This document shows positions 1 to 7,435 of a stretch of DNA of 18,474 nucleotides, piece by piece. A model generated the notes under the pieces. It was not told where the DNA came from. It saw only the letters and a program-made list of their open reading frames with translations, and made no database searches. This stretch comes from Actinocrinis sp046724665 (lineage in GTDB: Bacteria; Actinomycetota; Actinomycetes; Streptomycetales; Catenulisporaceae). The stretch is from NCBI GenBank assembly GCA_046724665.1, contig JBKOWZ010000185.1, positions 1 through 18,474 on the forward strand, given 5' to 3'. Each line of letters begins with the position of its first letter. The stretch's first letter is position 1. The translations under genes and the position numbers were made by a program.

Positions 1-60
1 ACACGCCACGTACCCCGCCGGCCCGGACCGCCGCCGCTTTGCGCGTCCTTCAGGCCGGGG

Positions 61-2517
61 TTAAGGCTTGAACTGGACTTCCTGCGGGTCGTGGTCGCTG
101 GTCTGGTTCGCGAACTCCGCGTTCACGTGCACGACCTGGTACGTGTACGTGTCGATGTGCGGGGTGACCAGGATGTGGTCGAGCACCTCGGAGAGGCCGT
201 CGAAGACGTACGTGTACTGCTGGTTGGTCGGCAGCGTGCTGATCAGGTCGGTCAGGATCGACGGGCCGGTGCCGTCCGACGTGCCGGTGCGCAGCGAGGC
301 GAGCGCGGGGCTGAACTGGTAGTCGTTCAGGTCGCCGAGCACCACCACGTCCGCGCTCTTCTGCACCTCCAGCAGGTTGCGCACGAAGTCGTGCTCGACC
401 TGGGCCTGGCCGGAGCGCTGGAGCGCCGAGGACTGGGCCGGGAACTGGAAGCGGCCGTCGGCGTTCTGGTCGCCGAGCTTGGAGTCGAAGTGGTTGGCGA
501 TGACGAACACGGCCTTGTCGTTGAAGAGGAACTCGCCGACCAGCGGCTTGCGGCTGGCGTTCCACACCGGGTTGTTCGGGTCGATGCGGCCGGGCGAGAG
601 CGTCAGGTCCGCCTTCCCGGCGGCGTTCTTCACCACCTGCGTGCTGGTGGTCGAGCGGTTGACCGAGGTGTCGCCGCGATCGACGAAGCCGACGCGGTCC
701 GGGTTGTACAGGAACACCACGCGGATGTTGCCGCCGGGCTGGCCGCCGTCCTTGTCGTTGACCGGGTCGATCTCCCGGTAGCCGTACTGCGGGCCGCCCG
801 CGGCGGCGATCGCGGCGGTCAGCTTCGCGATGGTCTGGTCGGCCGCGACGGTGCCGTCGTCGGTCGAGCCGCTGTTGTCCTGCACCTCTTCGAGCGCGAC
901 GATGTCCGGCTTGGCGAGGTTGGTCACGATGCCCGTGGCCAGCGCCTGGAACTTGGCGTCCGAGTCGGTGGGCGCGAGGTTCTCCACGTTGTACGTGGCG
1001 ACCGACAGCTGCTTCGCCGTGCCCGGCGTCGCGACGACCGGCCCGAGGCCGGCCCGCTCCACGCTGCCGAGCGTGGCGGCGGCGAGCACGTAGCCGCCGA
1101 AGCGAGAGTAGTCGATGGCGCCGACGGTCGCCCCGCCGAACACGTCGCCGACGCTCACCTGGGGGTTGGTGCCGTCGTTCGCGACGACCTCGAGCCGCCC
1201 GGAGGGCACCTGGTTCTCGCCGAGCAGTTCCGTGCCGCCGCGGTACGTGGCCGCCTGGGTCGGCTTGGTGGTGACGTACTGCTCGCCGAAGTTGTTGGAC
1301 GGGCCGACGACGCGCGCGTTGTCCACCTCGACGCGCATGCCCTCGATCGACTCGTAGTAGTCGAGCGCCGAGCGGTCCGGAGTGATCGGCGTGGACTCGA
1401 TGTTCGCGCCGCCGAGGTCGGGCGCGTACGCGGCCGGCACGGTGGCCGGGTTCAGCACGATCGGCGCGGGCAGCGGGTTGCCGGTGCTCAGCGTCGTGAC
1501 CGTGGTGTTCGCCAGTTCGGTGACCGACAGGTTCGACGTGGTGGCCGCGGTGTCGCCGCTGGCCAGCGGGTAGAAGTCGGAGACCTTTCCGGAGACCAGC
1601 ACCGAGTCGCCGGGGCTCACCGTCGGCAGCGCCGAGGCGGTGTAGACGAACACGCCCTCGCTGGTGGCCGGGTCGGCGTCCGGGTTCGGGTCCTGGATCC
1701 AGTAGCCCTTCGAGCCGCTGGTGCGCACGGCCGTGACGATGCCGGGCACGTTGGTCACGCTCGTGCCGCTGGCGGGCGAGAGCCAGCCGGCGCCCTGGAT
1801 GTCGTGGATCCGCAGCGGCCCCGGCGTGGGCGTGGGCGTCGGAGTCGGGGTCGGCGTGGGGGTCGGGGTCGGGGTGGGCGTGCCGCCCCCCGAGGCGGAG
1901 TTGGCCGGGCTGGGCGCGCCGTTGGTGAAGTCGGCGCCGTTCTGGTCGGTGTCCACACCGTTCGTACGCGAGTCCGAGGTGGTGTTCGACGTCGCCGGGG
2001 CGTCGGCGCCGCCCTCGTGCACCACCGCGGTGCCGTACCCGATCAGGTCCTTGATGCTCGGGTCGGCGGCGCAGTCCGCGGCGGTCTTGCAGGTCAGCGC
2101 GGTCTGCGAGGTGACCAGCGCCACGGTGCCCGAGGTGCCGCTCATGTTGATCGTGCCGCCGGCGTCCGGCGTGGGCAGATCGACCGTGCCGCCGGCGCCG
2201 GGGGACTCCTGCACCAGATACGAGCCGCCCGGGGCGATCGACCCGGCGAGCGGGGTGACCTGCCAGGTCGTGGTCGCCCCTGGCGAGGCCGAGATGTACT
2301 GGACCGACCAGGAGCCGAGCGCGAGCGGCGCGCCGCCGGCGTTGTAGAGCTCGATGAAGTCGTTCTTGAGGGTGGCGCCGGAGTTGCCCCCGCCGCCGTA
2401 CACCTCGTTCACGACCACGTCGGTGGACACCACGGCCGCGGCGCCGGGCGCGACGAGCAGCGCGGCGACGGTGGCCGCCGCTGCCGCCGAAGCGGTGAGC
2501 GCGGGTATTCGTGACAC
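61..2517 (-). CDS. Secreted ExeM/NucH-type nuclease with lamin-tail domain
   Basis: Predicted exported DNase/phosphodiesterase of 818 aa. I chose the GTG at 2517 because GGGGAG lies 6 bases upstream and the protein then begins directly with a Sec-type signal peptide (residues 1-28, ending GAAA). An ATG 19 codons upstream would put a charged extension before the signal. Residues about 31-205 look like a lamin-tail domain (VVVNEVYGGGG, DFIELYN). Residues 213-232 are a (Thr-Pro)10 linker. Residues about 235-490 resemble the OB-like region of ExeM proteins. The endonuclease/exonuclease/phosphatase domain fills about 503-818, with YNVEN (509-513), EEVQ (543-546), NHFDSK (675-680), GDLND (728-732), LDHILVT (779-785) and SDHDP (807-811), so the catalytic Asn, Glu, His and Asp residues are all present. 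There is no LPxTG motif or C-terminal membrane anchor, so it is probably released. The likely role is degrading extracellular DNA for nutrients; the exact substrate is inferred. Confidence 0.9.
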   Translation of the reverse strand: MSRIPALTASAAAAATVAALLVAPGAAAVVSTDVVVNEVYGGGGNSGATLKNDFIELYNAGGAPLALGSWSVQYISASPGATTTWQVTPLAGSIAPGGSYLVQESPGAGGTVDLPTPDAGGTINMSGTSGTVALVTSQTALTCKTAADCAADPSIKDLIGYGTAVVHEGGADAPATSNTTSDSRTNGVDTDQNGADFTNGAPSPANSASGGGTPTPTPTPTPTPTPTPTPTPGPLRIHDIQGAGWLSPASGTSVTNVPGIVTAVRTSGSKGYWIQDPNPDADPATSEGVFVYTASALPTVSPGDSVLVSGKVSDFYPLASGDTAATTSNLSVTELANTTVTTLSTGNPLPAPIVLNPATVPAAYAPDLGGANIESTPITPDRSALDYYESIEGMRVEVDNARVVGPSNNFGEQYVTTKPTQAATYRGGTELLGENQVPSGRLEVVANDGTNPQVSVGDVFGGATVGAIDYSRFGGYVLAAATLGSVERAGLGPVVATPGTAKQLSVATYNVENLAPTDSDAKFQALATGIVTNLAKPDIVALEEVQDNSGSTDDGTVAADQTIAKLTAAIAAAGGPQYGYREIDPVNDKDGGQPGGNIRVVFLYNPDRVGFVDRGDTSVNRSTTSTQVVKNAAGKADLTLSPGRIDPNNPVWNASRKPLVGEFLFNDKAVFVIANHFDSKLGDQNADGRFQFPAQSSALQRSGQAQVEHDFVRNLLEVQKSADVVVLGDLNDYQFSPALASLRTGTSDGTGPSILTDLISTLPTNQQYTYVFDGLSEVLDHILVTPHIDTYTYQVVHVNAEFANQTSDHDPQEVQFKP
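1822..1881 (-). repeat. Hexanucleotide tandem repeat encoding a (Thr-Pro)10 linker
   Basis: Ten consecutive ACN-CCN codon pairs sit inside the nuclease gene and separate its lamin-tail domain from the downstream domains. The codons vary at the third position, so this is an imperfect 6-bp microsatellite. Such Thr-Pro linkers are flexible and protease-resistant in secreted actinobacterial enzymes. Unit number could vary between strains. Confidence 0.9.
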
Positions 2518-2583
2518 GTTCTCCCCTGTTTCCGTGTGCGGACCAGCCGGCCCGGGTCGGGGCCGACTTTGCATCGTCGGTCA

Positions 2584-2605
2584 CTGACGTGAACCCTCGA
2601 TGAAG
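2584..2605 (-). promoter_or_regulatory. PHO-box-like pair of 11-bp direct repeats upstream of the nuclease (tentative)
   Basis: Read on the minus strand, two adjacent 11-mers are CTTCATCGAGG and GTTCACGTCAG. Both contain TTCA in the same register. The Streptomyces PhoP box is built from adjacent 11-bp units with a conserved TTCA core. The pair ends 66 bp upstream of the nuclease start. A weak -10-like CAAAGT lies at 2566-2571. The match outside TTCA is imperfect, so this is a suggestion only. Confidence 0.25.
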
Positions 2606-2619
2606 GGCGTGCGAAATCG

Positions 2620-2638
2620 GACCGGTCAGCTACCGGTC
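2620..2638 (-). terminator. Small hairpin overlapping the stop codon of the second ABC-2 permease (weak terminator?)
   Basis: A 7-bp perfect inverted repeat, GACCGGT / ACCGGTC, with a 5-nt loop overlaps the TGA at 2626-2628. On the minus strand it is followed by CCGATTTCG, which has only a short T-run. It could be a weak terminator between the permease pair and the nuclease, or it could be chance in GC-rich DNA. Confidence 0.3.
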
Positions 2639-3450
2639 GAACGGTATCTACGGACAGCGATTCGCCACACTACCGCTGCCAGCAGGCTGAGCAAGAGGGC
2701 GACCAGTGGCGGGGCGAAGCGCAGCCACTGCGGCAGGCCGAGCGGATCGGGGCGGCCGAGCACGTACAGCGACGGCTGCCAGGTGACGAAGGCGAGCGGG
2801 ATCGCGAAGGTCATCAGCAGGGCCAGCGGACGCTGGTAGATGGCGAACGGGAACTCGGTGATCAGCTCGCCGCCGTAGGTGATCACGTTCGAGCTCTCGC
2901 GGGCGTCGGTGGCGACGAAGCTGATGGAGTTGGTCAGCACCCACAGCGCGCAGTAGATCACCGTGCCGCACACGACCGTGTCGACGCAGACCGCGATCTT
3001 CGGCGCGGTCCAGTCGATCGGCAGCGCCTGCGCGGCCCAGACGAGGGTGGCGCCGGACGGGATGAGCTTGCCGAAGCGCTTGGGGGTGAACTGGTCGGCC
3101 AGGACCTGCGCGAGGGTGCCAACCGGGCGGATGAGCATCACATCGAAGGTGCCGAGCCGGATCGCGTCGCTGAGCGTCTCCATGCCGCTGGCGAGCACGT
3201 CGGCGACCGCGAACGCGAGCCGCGTGGTGCCGTAGAGGTAGAGCGTCTGCGGCAGGGTGAACCCGGCGAGCGTGGGGACCTGCGAGTACATGACGAGCAG
3301 CGCGGCCAGGTCGAGGCTGGCCGCGAGCATCTGCGCGGTTCCGGTGAGCAGGAGGGAGACGCGGTACTGCCACGCGGCGCGCGACCACATGCGGGTCAGC
3401 GCGAGGAACGCGACGGGGGAGGGGAGCGGGCGGGGGTCTGTGTCAGCCAC
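2626..3450 (-). CDS. ABC-2 family transporter permease (COG3694-like)
   Basis: A 274-aa integral membrane protein with about six hydrophobic segments and no ATP-binding motifs. Length and pattern match the COG3694 'ABC-type uncharacterized transport system, permease' family. Family-like stretches include LYLYGTTRLAFAVADV, the segment GTFDVMLIRPVG near residue 135, and PLAFVTWQPSLYVLGRPDPL near the C-terminus. The GTG start at 3450 overlaps the end of the preceding permease gene by 8 bp, which indicates translational coupling, and the two probably form a heteromeric membrane channel. Members of this family are usually encoded next to a COG4586 ATPase, often annotated as multidrug or daunorubicin-type exporters. 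No such ATPase is in the window, so substrate and even direction of transport are unknown. Confidence 0.85.
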   Translation of the reverse strand: MADTDPRPLPSPVAFLALTRMWSRAAWQYRVSLLLTGTAQMLAASLDLAALLVMYSQVPTLAGFTLPQTLYLYGTTRLAFAVADVLASGMETLSDAIRLGTFDVMLIRPVGTLAQVLADQFTPKRFGKLIPSGATLVWAAQALPIDWTAPKIAVCVDTVVCGTVIYCALWVLTNSISFVATDARESSNVITYGGELITEFPFAIYQRPLALLMTFAIPLAFVTWQPSLYVLGRPDPLGLPQWLRFAPPLVALLLSLLAAVVWRIAVRRYRSTGS

Positions 3451-4234
3451 CTTGCACCACCATCCTGTGCCGGGCGGCGGCGGTCACGACGCGGCCGAGT
3501 GCGAGCAGCCCGACGGCCCACAGCAGCTGGAAGCCGAGGGCGTGCGCGAAACCGCGCGTGTCCGCGCCGAGCAGCACGTCGATCGGGACCTGGAGCGTCG
3601 CGGACCACGGAAGCGCGCGGGCGAGCGTGCCGAGCCAGCCGGGCATCGCCACCAGTGGCATGATCATGCCGGAGAAGAACATCGAGACGACGAGCAGCAG
3701 CGACGCCGAGCCGCGCTCGTCGAGCGTCCAGAACGCGCTGATGCTCACCAGGTAGCGGATCGAGAAGCTGACCAGCAGCGCCAGCACGCAGCAGAGCGCG
3801 AATTCGAGCCAGGGCAGCGGGGCGGTCGGCAGATGGGTCGGAAAGCAGAGCGCACCGACGACGACCGGCGGCACGGTGCGCAGTACGAGTCCTGCGACGG
3901 CGCGTCCGGCGTCGATCGCGAGGAACCAGAGCTGGAAGTCGCAGGGCCGGTACAGGTCGGTGGCCACCTCGCCGGAGCGGATGCGCGTGCCGATCTCGGT
4001 GGAACCGAGGAAGATGCCGACCGGGGTGATCAGGCCCTGGGTGAGGAAGACGTAGGTGACCGCGTCGGCGGCGTCGTATGTGCCGATGTTCGGCTTCTCG
4101 CGCCACATCGCCAGCAGGATGTACGCGCGGATGAAGCCGAATCCGGTGTTGGTGATCAGGCCCGCGACGGTCGCGGAGCGATAGGTCAGGTAGCGGCGCA
4201 ACGATAGTCGGGCAGTGGTCAGGTATACGCGCAC
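3443..4234 (-). CDS. ABC-2 family transporter permease (COG4587-like)
   Basis: A 263-aa membrane protein beginning MRVYLTTARLSLRRYLTYRSA, the positively charged amphipathic start typical of the COG4587 permease family. Other family-like parts are the central IRSGEVATDLYRPCDFQLWF region (residues about 86-105) and several later hydrophobic segments. The GTG start at 4234 is supported by GGAG 7 bases upstream. It overlaps the COG3694-like gene by 8 bp. In characterised genomes the two permeases and an ATPase form a three-gene unit. Here the gene immediately upstream is instead a TIGR01777-type epimerase, 89 bp away, so the ATP-binding partner must come from elsewhere or has been lost. Assignment to the family is firm; function is not. 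Confidence 0.85.
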   Translation of the reverse strand: MRVYLTTARLSLRRYLTYRSATVAGLITNTGFGFIRAYILLAMWREKPNIGTYDAADAVTYVFLTQGLITPVGIFLGSTEIGTRIRSGEVATDLYRPCDFQLWFLAIDAGRAVAGLVLRTVPPVVVGALCFPTHLPTAPLPWLEFALCCVLALLVSFSIRYLVSISAFWTLDERGSASLLLVVSMFFSGMIMPLVAMPGWLGTLARALPWSATLQVPIDVLLGADTRGFAHALGFQLLWAVGLLALGRVVTAAARHRMVVQGG

Positions 4235-4280
4235 GCGGCAGCTCCGGGCGTCACGCCGTCAGGGAAGGGGAGGACGCAGC

Positions 4281-4309
4281 ATTCTGACGGGTGCGGGTGC
4301 GGGGGGCAA
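4281..4309 (-). promoter_or_regulatory. Possible promoter for the ABC-2 permease pair
   Basis: On the minus strand TTGCCC (4304-4309) and CAGAAT (4281-4286) are separated by exactly 17 nt, in the 89-bp gap upstream of the COG4587-like gene. This resembles an actinobacterial housekeeping sigma promoter. The -35 box is only a partial match, and no experimental support is available. Confidence 0.3.
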
Positions 4310-4323
4310 TCGAATATCGGATG

Positions 4324-5253
4324 TCAGGCGGGCGCGGCGGCGGTCGGGGAGAGGGCGGCGGCCAGGGCCTCGGGGAAGGTCGGGTGCGCGAAGGCGAAGC
4401 CCGATTCGAGCAGGCGGGGCGGCATGACGCGCTGGCTCATCAGGATGCCCTCGGAGAAACCGCCGAGGGCGACGCGCAGCGCGGGCGCGGGTACCGCGAA
4501 GAGCGTCGGGCGGCCGAGGGCGCGGCCGATGTCGGCGGTGATCTCGCTGTTGACTGTCGGGTGCGGGGTCGTCACGTTGACCGGGCCGTTGAGCGTGTCG
4601 GTGTCGATGACGTGGCGCAGCGCGCGGACGGTGTCGGCGAGCGACACGTAGCTCCAGTACTGCCGGCCGGTGCCGAGCCGGCCGCCGAGCCCGAGCCTGG
4701 CGAGCGGCAGCAGCCTGCCGAACGCGCCGCCGTGGCTCGCGACGACCAGGCCGAAGCGCGGGTGCACGACGCGGATGCCCGCTTCCCGAGCCGGATCGGC
4801 CGCGGCCTCCCACTCGCGGCAGACGCCGGCCAGGAAGTCGGAGCCTGACGGCGCGGATTCGTCCGTTAGGGTGTCGCCGGTCTCGCCGTAGTAGCCGATC
4901 GCCGATCCGGCGACGAACACGCCCGGCGGGCTGCCGAGCGTGGCCATCGCGGTGGCCAGCGTCGCCGTGCTCAGTACGCGGCTGTCGCGGATCTGCTGCC
5001 GGTACGCGTGCGTCCAGCGGTGGTCGCCCACTCCCGCGCCCGCGAGGTTCACGACGGCGTCCGCGTCCTTGAGGACGGACAGCGGCATGTGGGCCGCGGC
5101 CGGGTCCCACTGGACTTCGCGCACAACGGCGCGCTCGGAAGGCGGCTTCGGCGTGCGGCGCACGAGGCGTACGACTTCGTGGCCGTCGGCGGCCAGGGAC
5201 GCGGTGAGGGCCGAGCCGATCAGGCCGCTGGATCCTGCGATGACGACGCGCAT
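4324..5253 (-). CDS. TIGR01777-family NAD(P)-dependent epimerase-like protein (YfcH/SDR39U1 type)
   Basis: A 309-aa atypical short-chain dehydrogenase. The N-terminal Rossmann motif is GSSGLIG (7-13), followed by VRRTP near the cofactor-binding loop and VNLAG (68-72). SAIGYYG (117-123) and HPRFGLVV (164-171) match the catalytic-core pattern of this family. WSYVSLADTVRAL (200-212) and a C-terminal DUF1731 segment around 277-297 (MPPRLLESGFAF) complete it, so the protein looks full length. These proteins are widespread and conserved, but their substrate is not established; 'cell division inhibitor SulA' in some annotations is historical. The ATG at 5253 opens directly into the Rossmann fold; its upstream region has no strong ribosome-binding site. 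The strong terminator at 5281-5322 separates it from the arabinose operon. Confidence 0.9.
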   Translation of the reverse strand: MRVVIAGSSGLIGSALTASLAADGHEVVRLVRRTPKPPSERAVVREVQWDPAAAHMPLSVLKDADAVVNLAGAGVGDHRWTHAYRQQIRDSRVLSTATLATAMATLGSPPGVFVAGSAIGYYGETGDTLTDESAPSGSDFLAGVCREWEAAADPAREAGIRVVHPRFGLVVASHGGAFGRLLPLARLGLGGRLGTGRQYWSYVSLADTVRALRHVIDTDTLNGPVNVTTPHPTVNSEITADIGRALGRPTLFAVPAPALRVALGGFSEGILMSQRVMPPRLLESGFAFAHPTFPEALAAALSPTAAAPA

Positions 5254-5275
5254 GGAGCAACACTAAGCGACCTGG

Positions 5276-5322
5276 AAAAGCCGTATCGGTCGGGATCCGT
5301 GCGCAGATCCCGACCGATACGG
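5276..5322 (-). terminator. Rho-independent terminator ending the arabinose/transport operon
   Basis: A 17-bp perfect inverted repeat has arms at 5281-5297 and 5306-5322 (CCGTATCGGTCGGGATC and its complement) around an 8-nt loop. On the minus strand it is followed by a C-TTTT-CC run at 5275-5280. It lies 48 bp beyond the stop of the last permease gene and before the TIGR01777-type gene. The T-run on one side only indicates that it works for minus-strand transcripts. Confidence 0.9.
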
Positions 5323-5369
5323 AGCCGTACGGTGGTGCGGCGGTCCGGCTGCCCGTCCCCGCGTGCCGG

Positions 5370-6359
5370 TCAGCGCGCGGGCAGCGGTGCGGCGCGGCCG
5401 CGCGAGCCGATGGCCCGCTGGAGCAGGATGAAGACCGCCAGCAGGGCGCCGGTCAGCACCTTGATCCACCAGGAGCTGAGCGTTCCCTCGTAGCTGATGA
5501 TCGTCTTGATCAGGCCGATCACCAGCACCCCGAGCATGGTGCCGACCACGTAGCCCGAGCCGCCGGTCAGCAGCGTGCCGCCGATCACCACGGCGGCGAT
5601 GGCGTCCAGTTCCATGCCCACCGCGTGCAGCGGGTCGCCGGACTGGATGTACAGGGTGAACAACAGCCCGGCCAGCGCCGAGCAGAACCCGCTGATCGTG
5701 TAGACCGCCACCTTGGTGCGCGCCACCGGCACACCCATCAGCAGCGCGGACTGCTCGTTGCCGCCGATCGCGTACACCCGCCGGCCGAACGTGGTGTAGT
5801 GCAGCACGAACGCGGCGACCGCGAGGGCGACCAGCGAGATGACCGCGCCCAGCGAAAGGAAGGTCCCGCCGGGCAGCTGTACCTGGTAGAGCGCCAGCTT
5901 CGAGATCGTCTTGTCGCCGATCGAGATCGACTCCTTGCTGATCACCAGGCACAGCCCGCGGAACAGGAACAGCCCGGCCAGCGTGACGATGAACGGCTGG
6001 ATCTCGAAGTAGTGGATCACATAACCCATCAGATAGCCGCCGAGGCAGCCGACCCCCAGGACCAGCGGGACCACCGCCAGGATCGGCCAGTGCTCGTGTT
6101 GCACCAGCCAGGCCGTCAGCATCGTGGTGAAGCCGACGATCGAGCCGACCGACAGGTCGATCCCGCCGGTCAGGATCACGAAGGTGGCCCCGATCGCGGC
6201 GACCAGCAGGTAGCCGTTGTCGATGAACAGGTTCGCGATCACCTGGGCGGACAGGAAGTTCTGGTTCTGGTACCTGGACGCGCCGCCGGCGAACATGGCG
6301 AGGAACAGGATCGCGGTCACCAGGACCGGCAGCCGCTTGTCGCGCAGCAGGGCGCTCAT
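5370..6359 (-). CDS. yjfF: Sugar ABC transporter permease, YjfF-like
   Basis: A 329-aa inner-membrane permease of the BPD_transp_2 (RbsC/AraH) family and the last gene of the importer. It carries the diagnostic FVILTGGIDLSVGSIVG stretch (residues about 59-75), FEIQPFIVTLAGLFLFRG in the middle, and the EAA-like region RRVYAIGGNEQSALLMGV followed by VVIGGTLLTGGSG. It is hydrophobic throughout, with about 8-10 membrane segments. The ATG at 6359 overlaps the stop of the previous permease in an ATGA arrangement. The same frame stays open upstream, but that part merely shadows the neighbouring permease. It is closer to E. coli YjfF than to AraH by the motifs I recognise. It should form a heterodimer with the YtfT-like permease. 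The substrate is inferred from context as L-arabinose or an arabinofuranose. Confidence 0.9.
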   Translation of the reverse strand: MSALLRDKRLPVLVTAILFLAMFAGGASRYQNQNFLSAQVIANLFIDNGYLLVAAIGATFVILTGGIDLSVGSIVGFTTMLTAWLVQHEHWPILAVVPLVLGVGCLGGYLMGYVIHYFEIQPFIVTLAGLFLFRGLCLVISKESISIGDKTISKLALYQVQLPGGTFLSLGAVISLVALAVAAFVLHYTTFGRRVYAIGGNEQSALLMGVPVARTKVAVYTISGFCSALAGLLFTLYIQSGDPLHAVGMELDAIAAVVIGGTLLTGGSGYVVGTMLGVLVIGLIKTIISYEGTLSSWWIKVLTGALLAVFILLQRAIGSRGRAAPLPAR

Positions 6360-7435
6360 CGGCCCACCTCCGAGGTCGTCAGCGTCGCGGGCGGGGCGGG
6401 GTCGGCCACGGCCGGGGCGCTCGGCCGCGCCCGGCGGCGGAACACCTTGGCCCGGAAGGCCGGGGACTGGAGCAGGAACACGAAGATCACCATGACCGCC
6501 TTGAAGACCAGGTTGGTCTGGGTGGGCACGCCGATGGTGAAGATGGTGTTCTGCAAGGTCTCGATGATCAGCGCGCCGATCACCGTGCCGCCGAGGTAGA
6601 ACCGGCCGCCGAGCAGCGAGGTGCCGCCGATGACCACGGCCAGGATGGCGTCGAGCTCGATCCACAGCCCCGCGTTGTTGCTGTCCGCGGCGGACAGGTT
6701 CGAGCTGTTGATCAGCCCGGCAAGCGCCGAGCACAGGCCGCAGAACATGTACGCCATCATCTTGATCCGGCGGGAGCGGATGCCGACCAGCCGGCTGGCC
6801 TCCGCGTTGCCGCCGACCGACTCGATCAGCAGCCCGAGGGCGGTGCGCCGGGTCAGCACCACGGCGAGCGCGACCATCAGCGCGATCAGCAGCACCGAGA
6901 ACGGGAAGCCGAGCCAGTATCCGCCGATGACGCCGAACGGGGTGTTGCTGTTGATCGTGATGATCTGGCCGCTGGTGATCAGCTGGGCGACGCCGCGCCC
7001 GGCCACCATCAGCACCAGGGTCGCCACGATCGGCTGCACCCCGCGGCCGGCCACCAGCCAGCCGTTCCACGCCCCGCAGACCAGCCCGGCGCCGAGGCCT
7101 ATGGCCACCGCGATCAGCACGCCGGCCAGGCTGTTCTGATCCGTCTCCTTGCTGATGTACAGGCAGCTGGCCGCGCCCGCGATGGCCAGCACCGCGCCCA
7201 CCGAGAGGTCGATCCCCCCGGTCGCGATGACCAGGGTCATCCCGAGGGCGACCAGGACGATCGGGGCGCTGAAGATCAGGATGTCGATGAGGCTGCCGTA
7301 GAGGTGCCCGGAGCGCACGTGGATCGCGAAGAAGCCGTGCGTGAACGGCAGGTTGATCAGCAGCAGCGCCACCAGCACGGCCACCGGCCAGAACAGCCGG
7401 TGCCGGGTCGCGGCGCGCCAGTCGAGGTTCGTCAT
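6356..7435 (-). CDS. ytfT: Sugar ABC transporter permease, YtfT-like
   Basis: A 359-aa BPD_transp_2 permease. The recognisable core is ALGMTLVIATGGIDLSVGAV (about 62-81), followed by QPIVATLVLMVAGRGVAQLI, the EAA-like loop SVGGNEASRLVGIRSRRIK region and VVIGGTSLLGGRF. This matches E. coli YtfT in order and length, with a slightly extended proline-rich C-terminus. Its ATG at 7435 overlaps the ATPase stop in an ATGA junction, and its own stop overlaps the YjfF-like start in another. The four-gene transporter is therefore tightly translationally coupled from ATPase to last permease. Assignment as importer permease is certain; sugar specificity is inferred from the adjacent araBDA genes. Confidence 0.92.
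   Translation of the reverse strand: MTNLDWRAATRHRLFWPVAVLVALLLINLPFTHGFFAIHVRSGHLYGSLIDILIFSAPIVLVALGMTLVIATGGIDLSVGAVLAIAGAASCLYISKETDQNSLAGVLIAVAIGLGAGLVCGAWNGWLVAGRGVQPIVATLVLMVAGRGVAQLITSGQIITINSNTPFGVIGGYWLGFPFSVLLIALMVALAVVLTRRTALGLLIESVGGNAEASRLVGIRSRRIKMMAYMFCGLCSALAGLINSSNLSAADSNNAGLWIELDAILAVVIGGTSLLGGRFYLGGTVIGALIIETLQNTIFTIGVPTQTNLVFKAVMVIFVFLLQSPAFRAKVFRRRARPSAPAVADPAPPATLTTSEVGR

Noticed and set aside
1..60. Possible terminator after the nuclease gene
   Set aside because: The 60 bases are GC-rich with only imperfect short pairings and no T-run; nothing convincing is visible before the window edge.
1822..1881. CRISPR-like or satellite repeat
   Set aside because: It is an in-frame hexamer repeat encoding a Thr-Pro linker, with no spacers.
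50..2584. Very long open frames on both strands over the nuclease gene (about 800 codons in other phases)
   Set aside because: They are Arg/His/Gly/Ala-rich translations with no domain content, produced by GC-rich codon bias of the real gene, which has clear EEP motifs.
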